Assembly (NCBI GenBank): GCA_030426545.1
Contig: JAUHYL010000023.1
Coordinates: 1-55,085, forward strand
Origin: Gammaproteobacteria bacterium
Lineage (GTDB): Bacteria > Pseudomonadota > Gammaproteobacteria > Pseudomonadales > Halieaceae
Direction: 5' to 3'
DNA length: 55,085 nucleotides
Below, piece by piece: positions 23,456-33,242 of the stretch (positions are counted from its first letter, which is position 1; every line of letters starts with the position of its first letter). The notes under the pieces were generated by a model that saw only the letters and a program-made list of their open reading frames with translations, ran no database searches and had not been told where the DNA came from. Both the position numbers and the translations under genes were made by a program.

Positions 23456-26400
23456 TCAGGACAACTGCAGGTTGTGGCGGGTCAGCACATTGATCTGCTC
23501 TACCAACGCCGGGAAATTAAAGGGCTTACCCATATAGGCATTACAACCCGCCGACTTGGCCAGCGCGCGGTGCTTGGCACCGGTGCGCGAAGTCACCATG
23601 ATGACCGGGAGATGTCCGTAGCGCTGCGACTTGCGAATTTCGCGCAAGGTTTCGATCCCGTCTTTCACGGGCATCTCAACATCCAGCAGAACAACGTCCG
23701 GCAGGCGATGCGTCGCGTTCAGCAGATCAATCGCTACCTGGCCGTTTTCTGCGGTGACGGTTTCTACGCCCACCGCGTCGAGCTGGCTGGTTGCCACCAT
23801 GCGCTGTGTTCGCGAGTCATCGACAACCAGGGCCAGCAGTGACTGGTGGTGATCCTTACTGTCCGCAATCGGGGCAATGCCGTCGGCGCCCACACTTTCA
23901 ACCAGCAGATTCAGGTCCAGGGCAACAATCGCCTCACCGTCAGCAGTGGTAGCGGCGCCTGCAAGCCCTGGTACGGTGGAAAATTGCGAGCCTAACGAAC
24001 GCACCACCAGTTCCAGCGCCTCTTGTACATTATCAATGGCGATTGCCATGTGCCTGTCTTCCGAGCCCGCGATAATGACCGGCACAAAAGACTCCCAGAA
24101 ACCGCGCTCCGGCAAACCGACGCCCTGGCAAAGGGTGGCCAGGTAAGCGGGTTCGCAGTCCATATCGAACAACTGCAGTGAATTGCCCTGCCTCACCGCA
24201 GCGAAAAACTCCTCTGCGGGTACCTGTTCAACGGCAATCAATCCATTCAGGGGAATGGCATAGGCATCGTCGCCGGCAGTCACCATCAGCGCACCGTTGA
24301 CCGTCACGTTGCTGGGAATGCGAACGACGAAGGTCGTTCCCTGGCCTGGCGCGGATTGAATCTGGATATCACCGCCCAGTTGTTGCAGTTCGGTGAGAAC
24401 GATCTCCATACCCACACCACGACCGGATATCTCGCTCACCTTGTCCGCTGTAGAGAAGCCCTTGTGGAAGATAAGCCGCAGGACCTCCTCATCACTCAGC
24501 GCATCCACGTCGACATCAAGGCCTTTATTTCGAGCAGACTCACGAATGGCGTCTGCATCGATGCCGCGGCCATCGTCGGCCAGCTTGATGACGTAATCTC
24601 CACCGGACTTGACCACGTCTACGGTGATGCGTCCCGCGTTGGGCTTACCCGCCGCAAGTCGCTCGTCTGGAAGCTCAATACCGTGATCCAGCGCGTTACG
24701 CACCATATGCTCAAGCACTACCTGCAGTCGCGCATGATGGTCTCGATCCAGCGCGCCAACTTCGTTCAGCACACGGAAGGTAACGACTTTACCCAGATCG
24801 GTACTAACGGTTCGCACAATACGGCGCAGACCGGGCATGAGCCGCGAAACCGGCACAACCCGCGAGCCCTGCAGAGAGGACGAGATACTCGATATCACAG
24901 AGGACTGCTGCTTGAGCAGCGTTTCCACCTGGTTGTTCTGGCGACCCAGCACCTCGATCAGGTCGCCAAGATCTTCAACGCCTTCACGCAGAATACTCGC
25001 AGCTTCCTGCAGCTCCGAGTACTGGTCCATCTCCAGAGCGTCCATATCCTGGCTGCTGTTGCCGCGGGCATTAACACTAAGCAAGGCGCGGTCTGCAATC
25101 TTGCCTATGTGCGTGCGCACTGACGACAGGCGCCCCTGCAATTCCGCTGTAGATCGTTTTCCACGATTGTTGGTTTGCGAGGCCCGCACGCACAACTGTT
25201 GCGTCTGGCTGGCAAGATTGAGCCAGTGGTCCAGCGTATCTGATGTAATACGCACCGATTGCTGCACGGTCAGCGCCTTCGCGCCCTCATCTGCAAGCTG
25301 CTGCTCGCTCTTCTCTTCCTTAGCCGGCTGCTCCGCAGTTTCTGCGCGCTTCCTGGAGGCACCTTTCTTCTTGGTGCTCTTGCTCGCCTTGCCCTTACCG
25401 GCGGCTTCCTTCCCGCTGTCAGCGGAGGACTTCTGCCCGGCTTTCTCAGGCGTTACTGCTGGCACCGGCAGTTCTGAGGTGACATCTTCGCGGCTGGCAC
25501 CAATGAACTCGATACCGCGCACCAGCGCATCCAGCCAGACGTTAATAATGCGGAAATAGACCTGTTCTTCTTCTGCTGCAGGCACCGGCAATGCCTCCAG
25601 CAGCGTTTCGTAATTGTGAATCAGCGTGCCATAACGCTGCAGACCGACACCCTTGGCAATACCCTTGACGGTATGCAGGGTGCGCCCCACCTCTGCCGCG
25701 ATTTCTTGATTGGCGACATCTTTCTCCCACTCGCTGACCAGATCTTCCAGCTTCTCAATTTCGGACGAGCCCTCTTCGACGAACGCGTCGAGGAAGTCGG
25801 CAAAAATGTCACCGCCGGCCTGGCTGCTCTCACTGAAATCAACACCTGCGGGCACAGCCCAGCCTGGTTGCGCACTGTCCAGCGCGGCGAGATCGATCGC
25901 CGACCGACCCCTGTGCTCTACCTTCACCTGTTCTGGAAGCGCTTCTTCATCGGGAGTATCGAGATCAGCCGACCCAGCGGCAATCGGCTGCGCCAGATCT
26001 GCTTCCTCGCTGACCGGGTGCGCTTCGCTGGCTGATTCATCGATGGACTCTTCGACGCTCTCGATTGCAGCGTCGGCTACATTGTCCGCTACCTGCAATT
26101 CTTCAGAGGCGTTAGCGTCAAGCGCGTCTAGTGTCTCTTCTTCAAGCTCTGCAGCAGCCCCCATAGGATTGGCAAGCTGATCAAAATCATCTGCGAACAG
26201 GCTATCGCCATCTTCTGCGGCTGATTCCGCCAGCTCAGAAAAGGCGGAATCAATATCGGCGCTGCCTTCCAGCTGCTCGCCACCGAAAGCTGCATCAATG
26301 TCATCAGCAAAGTCATCGCCAAAGATGTCTTCGCCAAATCCTTCGATCTCCTCACCGACTTCTTCACTTGAGATGATTGCCTCACCAGTGATCGCCGCGA

Positions 26401-28099
26401 CCGATTTATCCGCCTGGTCTTTCGCCTCGGTAACAGGCTGCTCTTCAGCTTCAACCGCACCGAATTCAAGTTCGGGCAGCTCGTCGAGTAAGAAAGCTTC
26501 CTCCGCAAGTGTATCGTGCTGCTGGTCTATACCCTCGTCATGCTCGTCCGCCTCTGACAGCATTTGCTCAGTGAGCGCCTCGCTGTCTAGCGCCTGCGCT
26601 TCGCCGTCTTCGACTTCCAGCTCGGCTTCTTCAACGCCTGCCGGAGACTGCGCCTGATCGACAAGCTCACGCGCGTCAAATTCAAGCTCCGGAAGTTCGA
26701 CGAGCCCGGTGGTGTCATCTTCAGCAGTGTCCTCGGCCAGGCTCTCAGTCGCAAAGTCACTCATGTCGAATTCGGGGAGGCTGTCGACACCTTCGCTCTC
26801 TCCGGCACTGTCGTGAGTAGCCGCAGGGGTTTCGTCCTGCATCTCCAACGCAGCTGAATCCTCACTTTCGCCAGGCACAAGCTGATCAAGGTCCGCGTCG
26901 AGGTCAGCGAGCGCTTCGCCCTCACTCTGCAGTTCATCAAGAACCAGCTCGTCGAGCTGCTCAGGCAACTCTCCAACTATGTCTTCGGCACCGCCAATGC
27001 CCTGCGCAATCAGCGCATCGGTTGCCGCCAGGTCCTCATCGGTTTCGAACAGAACGACTTCATCCTTCTCGAAGGGATCAAAGTCATCAGCAAGGCCATC
27101 GCCGCTATCCTCGATTGAGAAGGCTAACTCCTCGTCCAGGTTGCTGTCAGTCAGAACTTCTTCCGCCACAGGTGGCAGATCCTGGTCGTTAGTCGTTTCG
27201 TTTACGGCGCCCTGATTTGCCACGTCGACTGATTCAGGCTGTGCAACCTGTGAGGGTACCGGCGCATCTTCCATCGCGTTCAGATCTGGTCCGGTACTGT
27301 CAAAGCCGGCATCCAACCCGTGCATATCCGACGGTCCAACGTCGCTACCAGAAGCCGCACTCATACTGCTTGTACCCACAGCGAACCCGGCGCTCAGCAT
27401 TTCCTGCTCGACGGCCGGGCTGTCGGCGCGCGCGACGACTTCCTCATTGAGCTCCGCAGCCTCACCAACAAGCAGGGTCTCATCCACCTGGACAGCTTCA
27501 CCGATCGCGTCTGCCTCAGCGGCGCTGGCAACTTCTGCTGCGCTGTCAACTACGCTATCGCTGACACGTTCAGTGGGTGCAGCAGACTCAGCGGGCGCGG
27601 CATCGACCTTCTTGGCACGCCTGATTGTCATGTAAGTCTCGCCCATGTCGTCTTCGCTGGCGAGTCCGAGAATGTCCGCGCCCTCGGCAATGCTAACGGC
27701 ACTGGCAGGCGCCTGGCTTTCATCGCGACGCGTAAAATCAATCGCCATCTTGCGACCGGCGTCTTCGGCGCTTGCGGCCACGTCAGCATCCGAATCATCG
27801 GAATTGGAGTAGATGTCGCTGGAACTGCTCTCGGAGGAAATAACGATTTCCTCGTCAACATAATTGGCGAGATCATCGCCCATGTCATTTCCGCGGGTCA
27901 TCGGCCGTTCGGCCATCTCCGCCTCGAAGGCGCTTAAGCCCTGGTCTTCGTAGCGCTCACCTTCCACCTTGAACAGTGTGTCCTCGGTGTCATAGGACTC
28001 CATATCAAGGAGCCACTCCAGGTTTTCTTCTTGCTCCACTTCATTCTCAGCGGAAGCCTGAGCACTCTCGAGGGCATCGAGATCTTTATCCTTCGACAT
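23456..28099 (-). CDS. chpA: ChpA-type hybrid histidine kinase, C-terminal half (Hpt-CheA-CheW-REC)
   Basis: The start was set at the ATG at 28099 (MSKDKDLDALESAQ), with GGAGAA 5 bases upstream. The 1547-residue protein opens with about 770 strongly acidic, low-complexity residues. An Hpt domain follows, with the phospho-His near 809 (LHTVKGIAKGVG), then a Lys-rich linker. The dimerisation and HATPase domains carry an N box HMVRNALDHG near 1131, DDGRGID, FHKGFST and GRGVGMEIV. A CheW-like domain comes next, and a C-terminal receiver has its Asp near 1472 (VVLLDVEMP), VTSR and GKPF. It matches the C-terminal half of ChpA, the kinase controlling twitching pili. The N-terminal Hpt-like part is encoded by the gene before it. 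Confidence 0.93.
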   Translation of the reverse strand: MSKDKDLDALESAQASAENEVEQEENLEWLLDMESYDTEDTLFKVEGERYEDQGLSAFEAEMAERPMTRGNDMGDDLANYVDEEIVISSESSSSDIYSNSDDSDADVAASAEDAGRKMAIDFTRRDESQAPASAVSIAEGADILGLASEDDMGETYMTIRRAKKVDAAPAESAAPTERVSDSVVDSAAEVASAAEADAIGEAVQVDETLLVGEAAELNEEVVARADSPAVEQEMLSAGFAVGTSSMSAASGSDVGPSDMHGLDAGFDSTGPDLNAMEDAPVPSQVAQPESVDVANQGAVNETTNDQDLPPVAEEVLTDSNLDEELAFSIEDSGDGLADDFDPFEKDEVVLFETDEDLAATDALIAQGIGGAEDIVGELPEQLDELVLDELQSEGEALADLDADLDQLVPGESEDSAALEMQDETPAATHDSAGESEGVDSLPEFDMSDFATESLAEDTAEDDTTGLVELPELEFDARELVDQAQSPAGVEEAELEVEDGEAQALDSEALTEQMLSEADEHDEGIDQQHDTLAEEAFLLDELPELEFGAVEAEEQPVTEAKDQADKSVAAITGEAIISSEEVGEEIEGFGEDIFGDDFADDIDAAFGGEQLEGSADIDSAFSELAESAAEDGDSLFADDFDQLANPMGAAAELEEETLDALDANASEELQVADNVADAAIESVEESIDESASEAHPVSEEADLAQPIAAGSADLDTPDEEALPEQVKVEHRGRSAIDLAALDSAQPGWAVPAGVDFSESSQAGGDIFADFLDAFVEEGSSEIEKLEDLVSEWEKDVANQEIAAEVGRTLHTVKGIAKGVGLQRYGTLIHNYETLLEALPVPAAEEEQVYFRIINVWLDALVRGIEFIGASREDVTSELPVPAVTPEKAGQKSSADSGKEAAGKGKASKSTKKKGASRKRAETAEQPAKEEKSEQQLADEGAKALTVQQSVRITSDTLDHWLNLASQTQQLCVRASQTNNRGKRSTAELQGRLSSVRTHIGKIADRALLSVNARGNSSQDMDALEMDQYSELQEAASILREGVEDLGDLIEVLGRQNNQVETLLKQQSSVISSISSSLQGSRVVPVSRLMPGLRRIVRTVSTDLGKVVTFRVLNEVGALDRDHHARLQVVLEHMVRNALDHGIELPDERLAAGKPNAGRITVDVVKSGGDYVIKLADDGRGIDADAIRESARNKGLDVDVDALSDEEVLRLIFHKGFSTADKVSEISGRGVGMEIVLTELQQLGGDIQIQSAPGQGTTFVVRIPSNVTVNGALMVTAGDDAYAIPLNGLIAVEQVPAEEFFAAVRQGNSLQLFDMDCEPAYLATLCQGVGLPERGFWESFVPVIIAGSEDRHMAIAIDNVQEALELVVRSLGSQFSTVPGLAGAATTADGEAIVALDLNLLVESVGADGIAPIADSKDHHQSLLALVVDDSRTQRMVATSQLDAVGVETVTAENGQVAIDLLNATHRLPDVVLLDVEMPVKDGIETLREIRKSQRYGHLPVIMVTSRTGAKHRALAKSAGCNAYMGKPFNFPALVEQINVLTRHNLQLS

Positions 28100-28136
28100 T
28101 GTTCTTCTCCAGTTCCCTGCGGATTGAGCCAGTCGT

Positions 28137-30509
28137 TCAGTGCGACATCGGCTCGCTGGTTGCGGTATCTTCTTCAATGGATGTGCCGAGACTGCCAGTA
28201 CTGGCCATGGCAAAACATTGATTCGTTAGCTGACGAATTCGATCTGTGTCCGGGCCGCTGTTGCTCGCATATGACTGCACCAGTTCCGGCAGGGCATCGA
28301 CCACCTCACTGACCAGGCGCTGCATTCCGTCTCCCGGCTCCAGATCTCCGTCCAGTGATCGATCCAGCATGTCCTGGGCCGCCCAGCCCAGCTCTCCGAG
28401 TACGTTGGCGCCAACCGCTCGACCATTGCCCTTGAAGGTATGAAAGTGACGACGAATATCGCGCAAGACTTCGTTCGCCGCTGGTTGTTGCAGCCACTGC
28501 GCTTTCAGCTTGGAAAGCTCTTCGACAATCTCTTCCGACTCCTCGATAAACACATCGCGAAACTCATCGGGCATTTCAGAATCGCTGATCTCGGTACGCC
28601 GCGGCTTCTGAATCGCGTCCACGCTTATCACCGGGCTGCTCTGACGGCCGGAAGGAAGCTCGGAAACGTGGCCTTCAAGTTCAGCCAAACGCTGCTTGGC
28701 GAGAGCCAGCATATGAGATGTATCGTCCAGCGGGTCAATCAAGGAGCGCTGCAGGTGCATATCCAGCTGTGCGAACACTTCAGCAAAACACCTGAATGCA
28801 TCGTCCTCACGCACGGCTCCCGCATCGCTGGCCTTGCCCAGCCAGAGTTGGCAGCCCTTGAGTATTTCGCTTTCCTGCTCCATGCCAGCGAAAGAAAGCG
28901 CGCCGGTAATCTCTTCCATGAGGCGAAGTGACTCATCAATCGCCTTGCGATCAGGCAGGGTTTCCTGCTCGTCGAGGAACTCACGCGCCATGGTGTACAG
29001 GACATCCAGATCGACGTCACCGTTGTCCGCCTCCCGAACGACCTGGCGCAGCTCTTCGTAGCCCTGATCACTCTTGTTCAGGTAGCGCTGTAACGCTGTT
29101 GTCAGTCGCAGTGTGCTCTGTAGATCACTGGGCTTCTTCTCCAGCGCGCTCTTCAATGCCTTACGACGCAGTATCTGGTGCAGATAGTTCTCTACAAGCG
29201 CCATCTTGCTGAAGGTTGCGGTCACCACACTTTCACGCAACTCGTATTCGCGGCCTGAGACAGTACTGCTCAAACCGTGCTTGACCTTGTGCTCCAGATC
29301 CAGAACAACATCGACAAGGCTGCGCATAATGCTGTCGACCACATTGGCCGGAGGAGACTTCACTCCTCCCTCGCCGGAAAGGTAGCCGGACTTGCAGGCG
29401 CGCAGTGCTGCGCCAATCGAATCAGCGTGCGCCAACTGGCCCGCCGCAATCAGCCTGTTCTCGGCAGCCTCCAGAGAATCGTAGGCCTCCTCGGCTTCAT
29501 CTGCACTGGTGGCCTTATCGATACTGATAAACTCGACCACACTGTTGAGGTGATGCATGGCGCCATTGATAGCAGTGACAATCGCGTCACTGTGTATCAA
29601 GCCGTGGCTGGTATCGAGAAGGATGCCGTCGTCCATGCCAAAGGCATTGCGTATCGCATTGATGTGCACCGGACGTGAGCGACAGCTGGCAATGTAGTAA
29701 AGCATCTGTTGCTGGTAACCGTCGTAATCGACGTCCTGGTCTATCTCGGCGCCCTTTTCTCGCGCGTGTTTGATCGCGAAGGCGCCCACCTTGAAGATCT
29801 GTGCGAGACATTCATCGGGCACGATAAGCCCGCCCGCAATGCCTTCGCAGAGGCCAATCATGGTGAACCAAAAGCGCTCCGCCTTGGTGCCGGCGAACAG
29901 CAGCTGCATCTTCCTTGAGATGCGCGCTACCGTTTTCATGCTCTCGCCCACCTTGCGGCGTCTGAGGCCAAGCTTGGCCATCTCAAGATAAAGCGCGAGC
30001 ATTACATTGGCGCGCGCCTTGATCTCTTCGTCAGAACTTGGCTTCGCATCCACGGTGATTCCGGCCTGCTCGTCCAGCTCCATGTGGAAAAAGTAGGCGC
30101 GTGGACGGGGCTTTTCGCCCACCCAGCGACGCAGGTCGTTCACGTACTGCTCCAGACCGCGACCCGTATCCGCTCGCACATCGACTGTGTGGTCGAGGTA
30201 CGCCGGCAGAACCTTGAGTGCCTGCATCAGGCCGCCCATGGCCAGTTTGCACCGCTCACCCGTCAACTTTTCCTTGTATAAGAGGTTAAGGCTACGCTCC
30301 ATTTCCAGCGTGAGCATCTCAGCCTTGCGCATCCCAAGCGCCCTCAGGGTGGAGGTGATCTGGTGTACGGCCCACATGCAACGCAGTAGTGCTTCTTTCT
30401 TCTCAGGGTTGTTGCTGTACTGGACCAGGGCGGTCTCGGCACTCTCAGCCTGACTATTCATCAGGCCGACAACCCACTTGAGAGACACTATGTCAGGCTT
30501 CTTGTTCAC
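28137..30509 (-). CDS. ChpA N-terminal half / FimL-like Hpt protein
   Basis: The 790-residue protein starts at a GTG preceded by AGGAG at 9 bases. Residues 1-600 resemble the N-terminal region of ChpA, which is shared with FimL: SAETALVQYSNNPEKKEALLRCMWAVHQITSTLRALGM and later repeated helical bundles. A canonical Hpt domain sits at the C-terminus with its phospho-His near residue 689 (RHFHTFKGNGRAVGA). In Pseudomonas aeruginosa this part is fused to the kinase in one protein of about 2,470 residues. Here it ends with its own stop, 37 bases before the kinase start. It probably acts as a separate phosphotransfer and docking subunit of the same complex. Confidence 0.88.
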   Translation of the reverse strand: MNKKPDIVSLKWVVGLMNSQAESAETALVQYSNNPEKKEALLRCMWAVHQITSTLRALGMRKAEMLTLEMERSLNLLYKEKLTGERCKLAMGGLMQALKVLPAYLDHTVDVRADTGRGLEQYVNDLRRWVGEKPRPRAYFFHMELDEQAGITVDAKPSSDEEIKARANVMLALYLEMAKLGLRRRKVGESMKTVARISRKMQLLFAGTKAERFWFTMIGLCEGIAGGLIVPDECLAQIFKVGAFAIKHAREKGAEIDQDVDYDGYQQQMLYYIASCRSRPVHINAIRNAFGMDDGILLDTSHGLIHSDAIVTAINGAMHHLNSVVEFISIDKATSADEAEEAYDSLEAAENRLIAAGQLAHADSIGAALRACKSGYLSGEGGVKSPPANVVDSIMRSLVDVVLDLEHKVKHGLSSTVSGREYELRESVVTATFSKMALVENYLHQILRRKALKSALEKKPSDLQSTLRLTTALQRYLNKSDQGYEELRQVVREADNGDVDLDVLYTMAREFLDEQETLPDRKAIDESLRLMEEITGALSFAGMEQESEILKGCQLWLGKASDAGAVREDDAFRCFAEVFAQLDMHLQRSLIDPLDDTSHMLALAKQRLAELEGHVSELPSGRQSSPVISVDAIQKPRRTEISDSEMPDEFRDVFIEESEEIVEELSKLKAQWLQQPAANEVLRDIRRHFHTFKGNGRAVGANVLGELGWAAQDMLDRSLDGDLEPGDGMQRLVSEVVDALPELVQSYASNSGPDTDRIRQLTNQCFAMASTGSLGTSIEEDTATSEPMSH

Positions 30510-30578
30510 TGTCTCAATCTCCTGTACTTCACAGACGAGTTCATGGACGAAAAACGAGAATCAAACGCAGCACCAGCG

Positions 30579-32681
30579 TTAAACTGATGCTCGCGCTTCT
30601 TCCTCAGGCTCTTCCATTGCCTGCATTTCCTCTTCGCGATAGATCTTGGTCGCGCTCTGGATCTGTCTCAGATCCTCAACACCGGCAACACCCACTTCCT
30701 GATCAGCGTCACCAACATCCTGCTCGATCTTGAACTGGCTGAGGCTCTCGGCCACGTTGCGCATGGAATCCTGCAAGCTCTTCACACCGATCTGTGTAGA
30801 CTCGCTGTATTCGCTGATGTCGAGGTTCCGCTCACGGATTTCATCCATGGCACTGTTCATCTCGCGCGCGGAGTCAGCTGACTGTCCTGCAGCACTGTCC
30901 ACCGAGTTAATGATGGACGTGATCGCAGAAGAACCTGCGTTGATCTCCTCGAGTGACGTATCGAGACGGTCGATGTACTCAAGAATTGTTACAACCGTAC
31001 CTACCGTGTTTTCCATACTCGCGAGGTTGTCAGCAGACAGGTTTTGCAGCATGCGGACCTCGGAGATAATCTTGCGACCCTCTTCTTCAGCTTCACGCAG
31101 CAAGTCACCAATCGCTTCGGCAATACCGAGGAAGGGCCTGCCGTGCTCGCCGGCTTTCTCAGCCTCTATTCGGGTATTGATCGCAACAACCGAAATCTTG
31201 GTGTTCAAAGCCTGAATATATTCAGCAGCTGCGGTTACAGACTGAATCAGTTCACCCTGGCGCTTGGCTGACTTGGACGTTTCCTGTACTGCTTCACGCA
31301 CGTCGGCAGACGCCTTCGACATATCCTTGGTCAACTCATAGCCCTGGGCCACACGCTGTCTGTTGCGTTCCGAAGTGCTCGCCGCTTCAGCAGTAGAAGC
31401 CTTGATTTTCTCGGAAGTGCGCACCATCTCTGTCGTACAGGCGATGGAGTCCGCAACCGCGCGGGTCAGCTTTCTGCCTTTTTCCACCTGCCCCTCAGCA
31501 GACACGCCGATCTCGGTGATCTCTTTCTTCGATACCTCAAACGGCGTCTTGATGTTGCGTATCAGCTCACGCTGTCGATCGGTCGAGACATTGATCTCTT
31601 TGGCGATCGCACGCGTGATGTCGTTGTCCTCGGGAACGGAAACAGTCAGATCACCTTCCGCGATCTTGACCAGCGCACCGTTAATGTCGGCAACGCCTTT
31701 TTCGGTGTACTCCACCTGGCGGCGCTGATTGCGGTACATCGCTACAAGCATGCCCATGGCCAGCAGAGCCGGTGCACCAAAGGTAAGCATCAAGGTACTG
31801 CGATTACCCAGTCGGGCTACCGTCATTTTTTCAATGGCGGGCTCCAGAGCAGAGACCGAATCGGTCAGGCTGTCGGCATCACGGATAATCGCTTCGCGTG
31901 CCAGGGCTGCTTCACGCATTTCAGGAGAAGCGCTGGCAATCTGGTCGATGGACGTCGATACCACGGCAAACATTTCGGAAGCATCCTTGACCGACTGGAT
32001 GGCATCCGAGTCAACCATACGCTGCACACCCATCACCCGGCTGCCGTTGTTAAGCGCGTCCAGGATACGGGTGAAGTCAGCTGCGTCAGTGCGGAACTCG
32101 TCGGCCGCCGCCTGACTCTCATCACCGCCGGCGAGGATCTTTTCAATGTTGCGAGCAATACGCTCGGTCAGCCACAGTGTCTTCTGTGCAGAGACAATGG
32201 TTTCTGAAGAAACTGACTCATCGCGCAGAATGTCAACCACCTCGGCGAATTCGCTCTGGATAGGCTTGATGTTCTGCTCCAACTCGCTGGATACGGAACG
32301 CAGGAAGACAATGCGATCAGACGCGCTGATAAGAACGCGGGCAGACTCAACAACCGGCGTCCAGCTCTCGTGGATCTGCTCAACTTCCTTGTCCAGACCG
32401 ATAGATTCGATCTGCGACAGTTCCATCGTGAAGCTGCCCACGTTATTTTTCAGATCTTCAAACGTGGCCTGGTCACCTTCAACCGTGGCTCGCGCATTGG
32501 CAGCGATCTGCTGCGAAAGCAGCCTCATCTGTTGCGCCGCAAGACGGTGATCGCCCCCTTGCCCTGCTTCCTGCTGAATCATGTAGAAGGTGTACATAAC
32601 ACCACTGAGACATCCCAGAATACCCAGTGTCATAACGATGACCCAGAGATTGGATGTACGACTCTTTGTTTTAGTGCTCAT
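30579..32681 (-). CDS. pilJ: PilJ, type IV pilus methyl-accepting chemotaxis transducer
   Basis: The start was set at the ATG at 32681 (MSTKTKSRTSNLW) with GAGGGAAAA upstream. It overlaps the end of pilI by 11 bases, so the longer frame is not needed. The 700-residue protein has a first membrane helix near residues 12-35 and a periplasmic PilJ-type sensor with HRLAAQQMRLLSQQIAANARA. A second helix near 295-320 (STLMLTFGAPALLAMGMLVAMY) is followed by a HAMP-like segment. The cytoplasmic signalling hairpin contains ISVVAINTRIEAEKAGEHGRPFLGIAEAIGDLLREAEEE. It senses pilus or surface contact and controls the ChpA kinase. No PilK/CheR or ChpB/CheB adaptation enzyme is encoded in this cluster. Confidence 0.93.
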   Translation of the reverse strand: MSTKTKSRTSNLWVIVMTLGILGCLSGVMYTFYMIQQEAGQGGDHRLAAQQMRLLSQQIAANARATVEGDQATFEDLKNNVGSFTMELSQIESIGLDKEVEQIHESWTPVVESARVLISASDRIVFLRSVSSELEQNIKPIQSEFAEVVDILRDESVSSETIVSAQKTLWLTERIARNIEKILAGGDESQAAADEFRTDAADFTRILDALNNGSRVMGVQRMVDSDAIQSVKDASEMFAVVSTSIDQIASASPEMREAALAREAIIRDADSLTDSVSALEPAIEKMTVARLGNRSTLMLTFGAPALLAMGMLVAMYRNQRRQVEYTEKGVADINGALVKIAEGDLTVSVPEDNDITRAIAKEINVSTDRQRELIRNIKTPFEVSKKEITEIGVSAEGQVEKGRKLTRAVADSIACTTEMVRTSEKIKASTAEAASTSERNRQRVAQGYELTKDMSKASADVREAVQETSKSAKRQGELIQSVTAAAEYIQALNTKISVVAINTRIEAEKAGEHGRPFLGIAEAIGDLLREAEEEGRKIISEVRMLQNLSADNLASMENTVGTVVTILEYIDRLDTSLEEINAGSSAITSIINSVDSAAGQSADSAREMNSAMDEIRERNLDISEYSESTQIGVKSLQDSMRNVAESLSQFKIEQDVGDADQEVGVAGVEDLRQIQSATKIYREEEMQAMEEPEEEARASV

Positions 32682-33240
32682 CGTCTTTTCCCTCACTAGA
32701 AAAACCATTCGCCGCCGACGCGTCAGAGACGGCTTCATCGGCAACTAACTTGTCTATATCCAGGATCGCGAGAAACTCGCCCCTGTAACTGAATCCACCA
32801 ATTGTGTATTTTTCGAAATCCGGATCGACGGAGTGATCCGTCAGTCGATCCTGGATGGGTAATCCAAAGTTGCCCTCAACATGGCTGAGGGTAATCCCGA
32901 AGTAGAGTCCCGGTCGTTTGATAACCATGCAGTAGTCGCGCACACGGCCGCTGTAGGGCTCTTTGCGAAACAGAGCATCGCCACTGAGCACAGGCAGCAG
33001 GCCGCCCTTGAAGGCAGCGACACCCATCACCCAGGGCTTGGTTCCCGGTATGCGAGTCACCGGCGGGGTTTCCACGATCTCTTCGATCTCGCGCTCACCG
33101 ACCAGCAACGGAACACCTGCAATTCCAATCCAGGTGCCAATCCAGCGCAGGCTGTGCTCGTCCGACCGAGGTGCCTCTACACCGACTTCGGCGTGCAGGC
33201 GCTCTATCAACTCAAGCGATTGAAGTGCTGATCCCGTCAT
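32671..33240 (-). CDS. pilI: PilI, CheW-like coupling protein
   Basis: This 189-residue CheW-domain protein has GIAGVPLLVGEREIEEIVETPPVTRIPGTKPWVMGVAAFKGGLLPVL, with the VMGVAxFKGGLLPVL motif that matches PilI and the CheW docking strand. It links PilJ to the ChpA kinase. It begins 2 bases after the pilG stop and overlaps pilJ by 11 bases, so the three genes are tightly coupled. There is no strong ribosome site, which fits translation by coupling to pilG. Length and gene order agree with pilI of the Pseudomonas-type cluster. Confidence 0.9.
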   Translation of the reverse strand: MTGSALQSLELIERLHAEVGVEAPRSDEHSLRWIGTWIGIAGVPLLVGEREIEEIVETPPVTRIPGTKPWVMGVAAFKGGLLPVLSGDALFRKEPYSGRVRDYCMVIKRPGLYFGITLSHVEGNFGLPIQDRLTDHSVDPDFEKYTIGGFSYRGEFLAILDIDKLVADEAVSDASAANGFSSEGKDDEH

Positions 33241-33242
33241 GA

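Noticed and set aside
24356-25123. 255-residue plus-strand open frame
   Set aside because: It is antisense to the ChpA kinase domains, whose N, G1 and G2 boxes are certain.
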